NCBI GenBank assembly: GCA_900553835.1
Contig: USFF01000001.1
Span: forward strand, 1 to 64,000
Reading direction: 5' to 3'
From: an uncultured Mycoplasmatota bacterium
GTDB taxonomy: Bacteria; Bacillota_I; Bacilli_A; RF39; UBA660
Length of the DNA: 64,000 nt
The notes beneath the pieces were generated by a model. That model ran no database searches. It saw only the letters and a list, made by a program, of their open reading frames with translations, and was not told the DNA's origin. The translations under genes were made by a program, and so were the position numbers. Shown here piece after piece: positions 25,785 to 35,022 of the stretch; within the stretch, counting starts at the first letter, position 1; each line of letters opens with the position of its first letter.

Positions 25785-27044
25785 TTATTTTAGCATATAA
25801 TAAGTATTTTTACCAGTGCCTGATTGTATTAAAGTATTATTGCTTATCATATTGTTTAAAATATCAATAGCTCTAGTTTTAGATACATCAAGTAATGATT
25901 CTACTATTATTCTATTTATTTTATTATTTTTCTTTAAATATTCAATAATTTGTTCTTCTTGTGTTAAATTAGTTGGCAGATTTTTGACGTTATCATTTTC
26001 AATATAATTCACATTATATAAAGTTACTTTGAATACGTTTTCGGTATCCAATATTAATGGTTGCTTATCAAAGCCTTTATATGATTCAATGATTCTTCCA
26101 ATACCAGTTCCGAAACTTTCTACGTATTTTAATCTATAAAATATATTTGCTAAATTAGGATTTCTTGATTCGGAAACACCATTGTATAAATCTTCCATAT
26201 TAAGTCCCCTGATTAACCCACCTAAAGATGTAATTTCAAAATGATCATCAAATAATGATATTAATATACTACCCGTAAAATGATAATCACGATGTATAAC
26301 AGCATTTAATAAAGATTCTCTAATTGCATATTCTGGATAATCCCTTGTATCAATTCTCTCTAAACCTATAATTTTTCCTTTAGTTTTGTTATATAAATCT
26401 AAATATTCAAATGTATCATTTACTTGCTTTAGTACTGAACCAGTAAATTCCTTTCTGTCTTTAAATTCTAATTTGCTATTTCCGTTAAAAATAGCACATT
26501 TTATTGAATAAGGACATTCATCTGATAAAAGCAACCCTAAATTAGTATATTTATTATTTAAACTAACAATATTTAATGCTTTAAATTTATTATCATTAAT
26601 TTCTATGTTGTGGTTTTTAAAAATATTTTTCAAATATTCAAAGTGTAAATCTTGAACACTTGAAACATTATTTTCAAAAGAATTGCTATTACTTTCTATT
26701 AGCATCTTTTTTATAACTTCTTCACTTGCTTGTACTGATGCGTTTCCGTGTCTTAAATAAACACCTGCCGATTTTAAACCTTTATCAGATAAATAATATG
26801 GTTTATTTGGTGCCTCACTAATTTTAACTATAATTATATCTTTGCCTTCAATTCTTTCTATATATATTTTAGTATAAAGTGTTAAATCTGATTTAATACC
26901 TTCACGTATCATTCCGCTTAATGCTTCTAAATCTTTATTAGCATCTTTTAAGCCAATAACATTTCCGCCATCATCAATGCCAATATAAATAGTTCCATTA
27001 TTAGTATTAGCGAATGCAACAATTTCTTTTTTTATATAAAAATA
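25785..27044 (-). pseudogene. AlbA_2 (Schlafen-type) ATP-binding protein, 5' end broken
   Basis: From the first possible start (ATG 26912) it encodes 375 residues with an HATPase_c_4-like region (EYAIRESLLNAVIHRDY, YVESFGTGIGRI) and a C-terminal winged helix. The same frame stays open upstream to 27044 and encodes the conserved AlbA_2 core (KKEIVAFANTNNGTIYIGID), but no ATG, GTG or TTG lies in that part and a stop precedes it. One base back, upstream codons read EVESIDNIF; adding one base in the T or A run near 27027-27041 joins them. So the N-terminus is damaged or mis-sequenced. Family members act as regulators or defence proteins. Confidence 0.7.
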
Positions 27045-27052
27045 TTATCAAT

Positions 27053-27084
27053 TGATTCGACCTCTTTTCGACCACTTTTCGACC
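27053..27084 (-). repeat. Three tandem copies of an 11-base unit (GGTCGAAAAGW)
   Basis: Minus strand reads GGTCGAAAAGT, GGTCGAAAAGA, then GGTCGAATCA. A fourth copy (29405-29395) begins the ribosome-site region of the ATPase gene. The array lies at the broken 5' end of the AlbA_2 gene. The gap 27085-27244 has no gene; it contains a hairpin ATTACC/GGTAAT and a copy of ATTTGGAGCGA. Confidence 0.7.
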
Positions 27085-27136
27085 AGCACTGTTTTTTGTA
27101 TTAAAAAATCAAACTAAAAAGTTCGACTAAATATCA

Positions 27137-27147
27137 ATTTGGAGCGA
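27137..27147. repeat. Direct repeat ATTTGGAGCGA, right copy
   Basis: Second copy of the repeat at 25712-25722, located between the ATPase gene and the AlbA_2 gene. Confidence 0.45.
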
Positions 27148-27244
27148 TTACCAAAGGGGTAATGCACACTTTCAATAAACAAATTCATTTGTATTTGATG
27201 TATTAATTATATCGTATTATTTAAAATATATCAATATATATATC

Positions 27245-29386
27245 TTAATTAGTCATATTAGTAAAATGATTAATATCTACGGTCTCAATTTTTCTCATTA
27301 AATATTGTGCTGATTTTAAAATTTGTTCTGGATTACGTGCTGATTTATGGGATAATATGTTACATACATCTAATAATACAGGTATTTGTATATTATCATT
27401 ATTTGATACTTGGTTAACGTCTTTACATAATGCGATTTTAACATTATTTATGTTATCACTTGTAGGGCTAGAATTTGATACTTTGAAAGACATAAATTGT
27501 TCTAATATTTTTCTCATAATATTAGGATAATGATATATTTCACAATCAGTTAAATCATCAGTATTAGTTTTTTTTGAAAACTCATAAATTTCTTTAAAAT
27601 CATGTTTATATGGTGTTTCTTTAGTTTTTGTTTTTACTAGATAGCTACCATTTTCATTTTTCTTGATTTCGTAAAATCTATATGGTGTCTCTTTACCTTC
27701 TTTATCGGAATCTTTTTTTCCATAACAGATATTACAGAAATCTTCCCATACATGTGTAAAAATAAATATTTGAGGACACTCTAAATCAACAATTTTCTTA
27801 ACTAATTCAAGAATGTACATTTTATTCACGTCATCTACACTTGAAATAGGATCATCAACAATTATTGTTTTAATCTCATCTTTAAATTGTTTTTGTTTAT
27901 CATCGTTAAATAATTCGTAATAGAAGAACAATAACGCAAGTAAATTATTTTCACCTTCACTTATGTCATCTAATAATAGAGGAATATTATCATTTCTATG
28001 CTTAATAACATAGTTTTTTTCAACTATATCTAAATAAAAATCTATACCTAATTGTAAAAGAAGTTCATTTATATAATTAGCAAAATCGCTAGTAGTAGAT
28101 TTGCTGTTTTTAAGTTTTGAAATTTGTATTAATAATTTTTGATTATTTTTTTCTGTTTCATGTAAAATTTTTGTTTTTTCTTCTTTTTCAGTTATTAATG
28201 TTTTTATTAGAGAATTATTTGATATTTCTAATGCAATAGCACCTTTAATTAAAATATTACTTTTTTCTATTTTAGAATTTAATGTTAAAATTTTATTGTT
28301 TTTCTCATTATTAATATTAGCGAAAGCATTTGAAATATTTGTCATTATATCAATAATAGTTTCTTTATCAAATTGATATGTATTAGTCATATTTTTAATT
28401 TTTAAATCACTAATATCAACATAATTTTCTAGTTTGTCTATATTTTCTATTACTATATCATAAATATCATCAACACTGTCTCCAACCATATTTGAAACAA
28501 TCTGTCCATTATATAGTATTGCTTCTTTAGTATTAATAATATTTTTTAATTTATCTATAAAAAATTCTAATTTTTGTAAATCTTGTTGTTTTCTATCTTC
28601 TAAATATTTTTGTGTTTTTTCTTCTATTTCCTTCATATTTAAATTTCCACCACAAAATTTACAATAAACCGAGTTTTCTTTTTTGTGTATTTCTAAACCT
28701 TCTTTAAGCCATTCTATTATTTTTGTTGATGGTATTTCTTCAGCATTATATTCTGTTGACATGATGTCGTATATAGAATTAATTTCTTCCTCATTTATAA
28801 CATTAACATCAGTAATTTTTAAAGTTTGTAGTGCTAATAAATCTTTTTCATATTCTGAAGCATCTTTAAAATTAGTTAATTCATCTTTAGTAACCAATTT
28901 AAGTGCAGGTTGTAAATCTTTTTTATATGCTTCAATTAATTCTTCTATGTTATTTGCAACTTTCTTTTTTATTGACGAATTTCCTTTTTTTGAATTAAAT
29001 ATATTTGAAATTTCATTATTTATTTTATCTTCAGCATCGTTAATATCCTTTGTTATTGTTAAAGTATCTTTTATTTCTTTTTCTTTTTCTAAAATTTCTT
29101 TTTCTACATCAACATCTTTTGCTCCAAAGGTAGCCACAATACCTTTTAGTCCATTATTATTTTCTAAAAGTAAGTTATTTTTTATATAGTCTTTATTATA
29201 AAATCTATAGTTTGCATCTGTATTTTCAGAATCCTTTAAAAATTCATTAATAATTCCCTTTGATAAAGCTGTCTTTCCTTTGCCATTATATCCAAAAAAT
29301 ATATTTTTCTTTTTGAACTTATCTATTGAAGGACCAGTATAATTTTTAAATGATTTATAATTATAGTTATTAATTGTTTCTAACAT
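27245..29386 (-). CDS. AAA_13-type ATPase, RloC/PrrC-like candidate anticodon nuclease
   Basis: 713 residues. Walker A GYNGKGKT is at residues 32-39, followed by long coiled coils. At about residue 240 a CKFC pair at the tip resembles the zinc hook of RloC. Then an ABC-type signature (LLDDISEGENN) and Walker B TIIVDDPISSVDD. The C-terminus has RKILE (Arg and Glu four apart) and a later NILSHKS with His, matching the spacing type of the PrrC/RloC nuclease triad. Such enzymes cut tRNA anticodon loops during phage infection. Start at 29386 with GAGGTG upstream. Very AT-rich; lies in the mobile region with the AlbA_2 gene downstream. Nuclease activity is inference. Confidence 0.75.
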   Translation of the reverse strand: MLETINNYNYKSFKNYTGPSIDKFKKKNIFFGYNGKGKTALSKGIINEFLKDSENTDANYRFYNKDYIKNNLLLENNNGLKGIVATFGAKDVDVEKEILEKEKEIKDTLTITKDINDAEDKINNEISNIFNSKKGNSSIKKKVANNIEELIEAYKKDLQPALKLVTKDELTNFKDASEYEKDLLALQTLKITDVNVINEEEINSIYDIMSTEYNAEEIPSTKIIEWLKEGLEIHKKENSVYCKFCGGNLNMKEIEEKTQKYLEDRKQQDLQKLEFFIDKLKNIINTKEAILYNGQIVSNMVGDSVDDIYDIVIENIDKLENYVDISDLKIKNMTNTYQFDKETIIDIMTNISNAFANINNEKNNKILTLNSKIEKSNILIKGAIALEISNNSLIKTLITEKEEKTKILHETEKNNQKLLIQISKLKNSKSTTSDFANYINELLLQLGIDFYLDIVEKNYVIKHRNDNIPLLLDDISEGENNLLALLFFYYELFNDDKQKQFKDEIKTIIVDDPISSVDDVNKMYILELVKKIVDLECPQIFIFTHVWEDFCNICYGKKDSDKEGKETPYRFYEIKKNENGSYLVKTKTKETPYKHDFKEIYEFSKKTNTDDLTDCEIYHYPNIMRKILEQFMSFKVSNSSPTSDNINNVKIALCKDVNQVSNNDNIQIPVLLDVCNILSHKSARNPEQILKSAQYLMRKIETVDINHFTNMTN

Positions 29387-29525
29387 AAAACACCTCTTTT
29401 CGACCATTTATTATACCATGTTTTTTATGTTTTTTCTTAGTTATATAGCTGTATAAACGAAAATTTAATTGTGTAATTAGTAATTTTTTTAAAAATATGT
29501 TATAATTAAGACAAGAGGTGAAAAA

Positions 29526-30236
29526 ATGTTAAAAGATATGTATGATGAAAGAGGAATTTTAAAACCAGAATACACAATGACAGAATCAGAAAGAAAAGCA
29601 CAATTATTTAATAATAATAAGTTAATACTTCCAGATTATATGAATGAACCACAACCAAAAGTAGATGTGCAATCTTTAATGATTAAAGAAAAATTAAATA
29701 AAAGCTTAAAACAAATGCAAGAAGATGTTTTGAAAAATAAAATATCTTTAAAGAAATTTGAGAAATATTATACTTTAATTAAAAATGGAGTTGCAACTGG
29801 ACTTTTAGATAATGCCTTAACTTATGCTTTAACTTTATCAGATGCAGTAGTTTTAACTATGTTAACAGACAATGATGAGGAAAAATATTATACATACATG
29901 AAAGATTTAGAAGATATTATTGCAAATGAAATTCGTAAATCATTAGGAGCTGATGTACTAATATTAGAAAATCGTTTAAATGGAATGTTGAAAACAATAA
30001 ATCAATATGTTGTGACATTAAAACAATATTATGCTTTTTGTGAGACTTTGCAATATGCAATGATGGCAAAAATTGAAGGTATAAATTATTTGGAATGTGC
30101 AAAAGCTTTGCAAAATGCAAAAATAGAATCACCTAAAGCGTATGATGAGTACATTAAATTACATAATTTTAAAAAGAAAATAGCATCAATTGTATCACAA
30201 TTAGAACAACCTGAAAAAGGTAAATCAAGAAAATAA
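29526..30236 (+). CDS. Element-encoded coiled-coil protein of unknown function
   Basis: 236 residues, mostly helical and charged with a central hydrophobic patch (NALTYALTLSDAVVLTMLT) too polar for a clear membrane helix. Good ribosome site (AGAGGTG). It faces the relaxase gene convergently. I do not recognise the family; the position suggests an accessory gene of the mobile element. Confidence 0.65.
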   Translation: MLKDMYDERGILKPEYTMTESERKAQLFNNNKLILPDYMNEPQPKVDVQSLMIKEKLNKSLKQMQEDVLKNKISLKKFEKYYTLIKNGVATGLLDNALTYALTLSDAVVLTMLTDNDEEKYYTYMKDLEDIIANEIRKSLGADVLILENRLNGMLKTINQYVVTLKQYYAFCETLQYAMMAKIEGINYLECAKALQNAKIESPKAYDEYIKLHNFKKKIASIVSQLEQPEKGKSRK

Positions 30237-30256
30237 ATATAGATGGTTATGAATAA

Positions 30257-31693
30257 TTATAGTTCGTAATCATCTTCTTTTTTCGTTTCATAATAATCAA
30301 AATCCGTTTCATTTTCTAGTTTTTGAATAGATGTTGTAATATATTCTTTATCTTCATCACTGAAGATTTCATTATTTGACATATCAATTATAACGTCGCC
30401 ATAAATTGAATCTTTTTCTTTATTGCTATATAATTTTTTAATAAGAAAATCTAATAATTTTTTCCATGCTTCTTTTAGTTTTTCAATAATTTCATTTAAG
30501 GTAGATATTGTAGAATTTAATGTTTCTATATCAAGTTTTAATCCTTCAATCTTTTTTTGTTTTTTCTGGATAGTATTATCTTTATCTTTTATGCTAGATT
30601 CTAATTCTTGAATTTTCTCATCTTTTTCATCAATAGTATCTTCTAATTCATCAATTTGGTTATAATGATTATTTAAAGCATTTTCAAAATTTTCCATAAG
30701 ATTTGTAAGGTCATTAACACTTTTAATTTCATTAACATTACTATCAACATTTTCTATATATTCATTAATGGTATTGATATCATTATCACTGATTAGATAA
30801 TTATTTTTAATAAGTTTTGTGGGTTTTAAATTATTAACAATTTCTTTGACTTGCTTAGATTTTTCTAAAGTTTTCTTTGTTGATTCATTAACTTTTTCTA
30901 ATCTTTGTTTATTTTTATCAGCTTGTCTTTTTAGTTTGCCATATTTTTTATCCATATCTCTAGACGCAATATCATACCCACGACCATCTTCTTTATTTTC
31001 TAATTGTTTATTGGTATTATAAATTTTATTAAAACTATTTATACAATTAAGTCTCATAGCATCTTGTATCATTCTTAGAGAATCTTTTGTAAATATGGTG
31101 GATTTGCCAACTTGTTTTTCCATACCATTTTTATTTCCATTTTTAACAGGAACTCCAACAATATGAAGATGTGGACTCGATTCATCATAATGGATCGTAG
31201 CATTTGCTATTTTAAAAGACGGAGCAACTCTTTCTAATTCATTGATTTGTTCTATGAAAACACCAGTCATTTTTCTTCTGTATTTTTCAGTTTTTCTCTT
31301 CCAAAAAGACATTTTTCCAAGTTCAATAATAATCTCACAAGCTAAATCAGTTTTCTCATTTTTAGAAATGTGTTCAAAATAATTTTCAATTTTTCTATCA
31401 TTTCTAGTTTGATTTTCATTGTATTTAATTCTTGCATCATCAAATTCTTTTATGTATAAATTTACTACATCTTTATACAAATCATTTGTTCCGCGGAGTA
31501 TTTCTATTTTCTCTTGATTATTATCATATTTTCTTAAATTATGATTATTTGCTCTTGATAGTTGATTAGCATTTTGAATAGCATTATTATTAAATACTTT
31601 ATCTACAACTTTACCATCTTTAATAGTTTGTCTAGATTTTTTACTTTTGTTTTTATCATTTCCTATATGAAATGAATAAGATAATTTGCCCAA
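30257..31693 (-). CDS. MobV-family relaxase (Mob/Pre type), element 1
   Basis: 478 residues. The metal-binding motif HYDESSPHLH near residue 169 is the HxDxxxPHxH signature of Mob_Pre relaxases such as MobM. These nick oriT for conjugative mobilization. The second half is long coiled coil and the acidic tail is typical. The start is TTG at 31693, with GGAGG seven bases upstream and no ATG nearby. It resembles the relaxase at 46632 in layout, not closely in sequence. Confidence 0.85.
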   Translation of the reverse strand: MGKLSYSFHIGNDKNKSKKSRQTIKDGKVVDKVFNNNAIQNANQLSRANNHNLRKYDNNQEKIEILRGTNDLYKDVVNLYIKEFDDARIKYNENQTRNDRKIENYFEHISKNEKTDLACEIIIELGKMSFWKRKTEKYRRKMTGVFIEQINELERVAPSFKIANATIHYDESSPHLHIVGVPVKNGNKNGMEKQVGKSTIFTKDSLRMIQDAMRLNCINSFNKIYNTNKQLENKEDGRGYDIASRDMDKKYGKLKRQADKNKQRLEKVNESTKKTLEKSKQVKEIVNNLKPTKLIKNNYLISDNDINTINEYIENVDSNVNEIKSVNDLTNLMENFENALNNHYNQIDELEDTIDEKDEKIQELESSIKDKDNTIQKKQKKIEGLKLDIETLNSTISTLNEIIEKLKEAWKKLLDFLIKKLYSNKEKDSIYGDVIIDMSNNEIFSDEDKEYITTSIQKLENETDFDYYETKKEDDYEL

Positions 31694-31754
31694 AAATTTC
31701 CTCCTTTCTGCTAGGTTTATTTTAGAGATATTTTTGATATTATACTCACTATTT

Positions 31755-31893
31755 GGGAGTAGAATTTCAATGTCAAAATTTCTAACTCCCTATATATTTT
31801 GACGTACTACATCAAAATATGGGAGCTAAGGTTAAAGCCACCTTAGAATCCGCTTGTCTTATTCGTAATATTCCAAAACGATGTAATGGAATA
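31755..31893. other. Cluster of inverted repeats upstream of the relaxase (candidate oriT or control region)
   Basis: The gene-poor stretch 31694-32111 holds an imperfect stem (31755-31767 with 31776-31790), CTAAGGT/ACCTTAG (31826-31846), TATTCC/GGAATA (31869-31893) and TGAGT/ACTCA (32023-32034). There is no exact pMV158-type nick sequence. Repeats beside a relaxase gene suggest an origin of transfer, but which repeat matters is unknown. Confidence 0.4.
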
Positions 31894-32111
31894 CAACTAC
31901 ATAAGACTAACGATAAATAACAAATACTATTTATTATTTATCTTTTGAAAATTATTCAAATATTGCAAACTAGGTAAGCAATTATTTTCATAATTTTGTT
32001 ATACAAACTATCGCCACTTTCATGAGTAAACTCACAAAATGTGCCACGTTTGTTATTACTTTTTTTAGAAAAAAGTAAACGAAAAACTTTGAAATTTTGC
32101 CATCTCAAAGT

Positions 32112-32258
32112 CTATTCTTCTTCTTTTTCTTTATATTCTAATAATAAATTATTACATTGTTGTTCTATTATTTTTGGTATAAATTCTTTAACTGCTTCTT
32201 TATCATTATTAAAATATTCTAATAATTGTGGTATTAAAAATTTAAAAAAATAATTTAT
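32112..32258 (-). CDS. Small protein with a possible ATA start
   Basis: About 48 codons (NYFFKFLIPQLLEYF, then KEFIPKIIEQQ and an acidic tail KEKEEE). A nearly perfect ribosome site AAGGGGGTGAT lies seven bases before an ATA codon at 32258. No ATG, GTG or TTG is in frame near the start. It is either started from ATA or the ATG was lost. The helical, acidic peptide just behind the recombinase gene is probably a real small gene. Confidence 0.4.
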   Translation of the reverse strand: MNYFFKFLIPQLLEYFNNDKEAVKEFIPKIIEQQCNNLLLEYKEKEEE

Positions 32259-32296
32259 ATTATCACCCCCTTAACCAATAAAAAAATTGAGATAGT

Positions 32297-34033
32297 CTAT
32301 ACCTCAATTTGTAAAATAGTAAATTTATTTTTTTCAAACTTTGAACTTTTTTCTTGTGGAATAATTTGTATAACATCATCAGTATTTAGTTCTGTAATAT
32401 CAAAAGAATCTGCTTGTATTATAGTTTCTTTAATATTATAAAAATTTCTTAGTGTATTAACATATCTGTTGATATCTTTTTCTTTTGTATAATTAGATAA
32501 AATAATATCTCTTTCGTGTGTGTTTACTATCATATCAAAACAATCACTTCTAAACATATAAGCAATATTTTCAATCTCATTTTTATTAAATAATATATTA
32601 CGAATAGATACATTATAATTCTTATCATAATCAATTTCTATTTCATCAATATACTTATTAATTAAATATTGTTTTTGTTCCTTATTTAGTTTTTTCCATA
32701 GATTGTTTGATTTAACATAATCTGCTTTTTGTTTCATTTTTTCAATTTCTTTTAAATTAAATATAGTTTTTATATCTTGTTTATGTTCTAAAGATTCTTT
32801 TATACTTTCTAATTCAGTTAATCTACTTTGTACATATTGTAATTCTTTTTCAATAGAATTTAACTCATTTTGAAGTGTAGTAGGCTCTATTAAACCATCA
32901 ATAAATGCTTTCTTAATTCTTGTAGTTTTCTCAGTTAATTCAGTTTCTAATTGTTTATATTTCTTAATATCGTTTTCAGTATCTTTATTTAAAGTAGGTT
33001 TAAAAGAATTATCAACGATTAAAAAGAAACCTAACATATCATTTAAAAATTTCATTAAAGATTTTTCAATTCTATTTTCATTAATTCTTATTTTACAATT
33101 AGCACATTTATAATAAACATGTTTGACTTGATTTCTACTTGTACTAGAACTACCACCCATAATTTTATTACAATGAGGGCATCTAACTTTTTGCATAAAG
33201 ATATAAGTAAGTTTTCTTTTGAAGTTTTTAAGATTTTTTTCTTTTCTTTTTTGTACCATTTCAAAAGTAGTTTTATCAATTATAGCTGGAACTACATTTT
33301 CAAATATTTGTATTTCGCCTTTGCTACGTTTACCATGAACCATATTACCAATATATAATTGATTAGAAAGTATCTTATCAACAGTAGTTGTTGCCCAATG
33401 TCTATTTAAAACTTCTTCTTCGTTAAATAACTTACAAATAGCACAAACTGATAAACCATCTAGATAAAGTCTAAATATTCTTCTTACAACATCTGCTTGA
33501 ACTTCGTCTATAACTAAATCTTTGCTATTAGGTAATTTAGTATATCCAATTGGTGGACGCCCTGCTAAATGACCTTTTCTAGCAGCTCCCACTAATCCAA
33601 ATTTAGTTCTTTCTGAAGTTCTTTCAATTTCAAGTTGTGCTAGTATTGTAAGCATTCTAATAAAGAATTTACCATTAGCAGTAGAAGTATTTATTTCTTC
33701 AGCAACACTTTCTAAACTACAATTATATTCTTCAAGTAGAGTACATATATTTTCTAAATCTTTAATTGAACGAGTAAGTCTATCTAACTTATAAACAATA
33801 ATTTTGTTTATTTTACCTGATTTCATATCTTCAATCATTTCTTGAAATTTAGGTCTATTAGTATCTTTAGCAGAAACTCCTTCTTCACGATATACTTTGT
33901 AGATTTCATAATCTTTAAAATTGCATAATTGTTTTAACTTTTCTTCTTGTTCATCTAAACTATGACCAAACCTAGATTGATCTTCAGTTGATACACGAGG
34001 ATAAAGTCCACATATAGTTTTTTCTTCTTTCAA
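32297..34033 (-). CDS. Large serine recombinase (TnpX/integrase type), element 1
   Basis: 578 residues. A resolvase catalytic domain has the nucleophile Ser in LYPRVSTEDQ (usual Ala is Pro) and YKLDRLTRS. The recombinase domain has RPPIGYT; a zinc ribbon has CPHC and CANC near residues 293-315; a coiled coil follows from about 350. These enzymes integrate and excise elements at short core sites. TTG start at 34033 with GGAG upstream. It pairs with the MobV relaxase as in Tn4451-like mobilizable transposons. Confidence 0.92.
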   Translation of the reverse strand: MKEEKTICGLYPRVSTEDQSRFGHSLDEQEEKLKQLCNFKDYEIYKVYREEGVSAKDTNRPKFQEMIEDMKSGKINKIIVYKLDRLTRSIKDLENICTLLEEYNCSLESVAEEINTSTANGKFFIRMLTILAQLEIERTSERTKFGLVGAARKGHLAGRPPIGYTKLPNSKDLVIDEVQADVVRRIFRLYLDGLSVCAICKLFNEEEVLNRHWATTTVDKILSNQLYIGNMVHGKRSKGEIQIFENVVPAIIDKTTFEMVQKRKEKNLKNFKRKLTYIFMQKVRCPHCNKIMGGSSSTSRNQVKHVYYKCANCKIRINENRIEKSLMKFLNDMLGFFLIVDNSFKPTLNKDTENDIKKYKQLETELTEKTTRIKKAFIDGLIEPTTLQNELNSIEKELQYVQSRLTELESIKESLEHKQDIKTIFNLKEIEKMKQKADYVKSNNLWKKLNKEQKQYLINKYIDEIEIDYDKNYNVSIRNILFNKNEIENIAYMFRSDCFDMIVNTHERDIILSNYTKEKDINRYVNTLRNFYNIKETIIQADSFDITELNTDDVIQIIPQEKSSKFEKNKFTILQIEV

Positions 34034-34072
34034 TTTATCTCCATTCCTTTCTAATTTTTTTTAAAATGCAAC

Positions 34073-34103
34073 AAAAAACACAAGAGAGATTTCCCTTGTG
34101 TTT
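34073..34103 (-). terminator. Attenuator-like terminator in the recombinase 1 leader
   Basis: Minus strand: 9-bp stem AAACACAAG with CTTGTGTTT, then TTT. It lies about 40 bases before the recombinase start, downstream of the promoter at 34283-34311, so transcripts must pass it. Confidence 0.65.
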
Positions 34104-34282
34104 AACAGATTATTCGCTAGTAAATTATCTAATTTTTACCTAGCATACACTATTTTATATGAAGTCGGTGCTAAAATCAATAGCGATTTTTGTTGCCTTT
34201 TTAGTGGTATTTTTAGTTGTGTGAAAATTAGTATTTTTCCTTTGTTTACTAGCGTTTTCTCATAAAATAAACTTACAATACA

Positions 34283-34311
34283 ACTATATCATCAGAAAAA
34301 AGAATTGTCTA
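34283..34311 (-). promoter_or_regulatory. Promoter of recombinase 1
   Basis: Minus strand: TAGACA (34311-34306), 17-base spacer, TATAGT (34288-34283). The leader would be about 240 bases, unusually long. Two direct copies of GTCTACTTTT lie just upstream on the plus strand (near 34332 and 34344). Confidence 0.6.
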
Positions 34312-34368
34312 GATAACTGTCAGTATAAATTTAGTCTACTTTTTGTCTACTTTTAGTATAATAATAGT

Positions 34369-34659
34369 CTATGATTTATTCATATTATTTAAAATATTAA
34401 TAAATTTAGTAAAAGAAATAATTACATTATGATTAGGTAAATAAATCTTTTCATTATCATTGTAGAGTAGAGCAATTAATACATTATTGGAATTAGTTAT
34501 TATAATTTTATGTGGTTCTTGTACACTAAGATTAGTTTTATCAAATTTAACAATATGACCAGATATAAATTCTATATTAAGATTTGTTGTACTAACTTTC
34601 ATTTTTAGTTTATTTTGTATTTCACTTGGGAAATCTAAAGATTCTATGGTCGTTTTCAT
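34369..34659 (-). CDS. Small recombinase-adjacent protein, element 1
   Basis: 96 residues, predicted beta-rich. It shares a pattern with the 89-residue protein at 49938: a Gly-Ile/His step, TN, a PH pair followed by alternating hydrophobics, and a closing FxxFxxxI. Both lie just upstream of a serine recombinase on the same strand. A directionality or accessory factor is possible but unproven. A TTG at 34686 is an alternative start. Confidence 0.55.
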   Translation of the reverse strand: MKTTIESLDFPSEIQNKLKMKVSTTNLNIEFISGHIVKFDKTNLSVQEPHKIIITNSNNVLIALLYNDNEKIYLPNHNVIISFTKFINILNNMNKS

Positions 34660-34779
34660 AATTAATTCATCAACTCCTTTACACAATGAAAAAAGCCCAT
34701 AATATCAAATACTATGAACTTGTTTATTTTATCTAAATTAATCTATATACTTTCCAAGCTGAGACGGGGGAAAGTAATA

Positions 34780-34810
34780 AAAAAAACCACACACTCATAT
34801 AAAGTGTGCG
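34780..34810 (-). terminator. Terminator after tRNA-Gly
   Basis: Minus strand: stem with CACACT and AGTGTG, then a run of eight T, directly after the tRNA 3' end. Confidence 0.6.
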
Positions 34811-34824
34811 AGTATTAACCTCAA

Positions 34825-34899
34825 TGGAGCAAGCGATGGGAATCGAACCCACGTCTCAGCCTTGGCAAGGCCACGTACTAGCCGTTGTACTACGCCTGC
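34825..34899 (-). tRNA. tRNA-Gly (anticodon GCC)
   Basis: 75 bases with an encoded CCA. Acceptor GCAGGCG pairs with CGCTTGC, the anticodon loop is TTGCCAA, and the T arm contains GGTTCGATTCC. It lies beside the right end of mobile element 1. Confidence 0.95.
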
Positions 34900-35022
34900 A
34901 TGCATATATATAATAACATACTTTAATATAAAAAATCAAGTGTAATATTTATGTAAAGTTTCACTAAAAAACTTTACATAATAAACAAACTATAGTAATA
35001 TGGTTTTAGAGGGTAAGAGATT

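Noticed and set aside
28683..29189. Plus-strand 168-codon frame within the ATPase gene
   Set aside because: Phe/Ser/Ile-rich antisense of a coiled coil with no ribosome site or family match.
31741..31760. TAGTGAGTAT (minus strand) near relaxase 1 as a nick site
   Set aside because: Two mismatches to the known sequence; mentioned only through the inverted-repeat region.
34142..34153. TAGTGTATG (minus strand) as a MobV nick site in element 1
   Set aside because: It departs from TAGTGTGTTA in the bases at the cut and has no adjoining hairpin.
34700..34900. Attachment-site duplication of tRNA-Gly or tRNA-Ala sequence at the other element ends
   Set aside because: No second copy of a tRNA 3' end longer than a few bases was found; large serine recombinases also rarely use tRNA genes.
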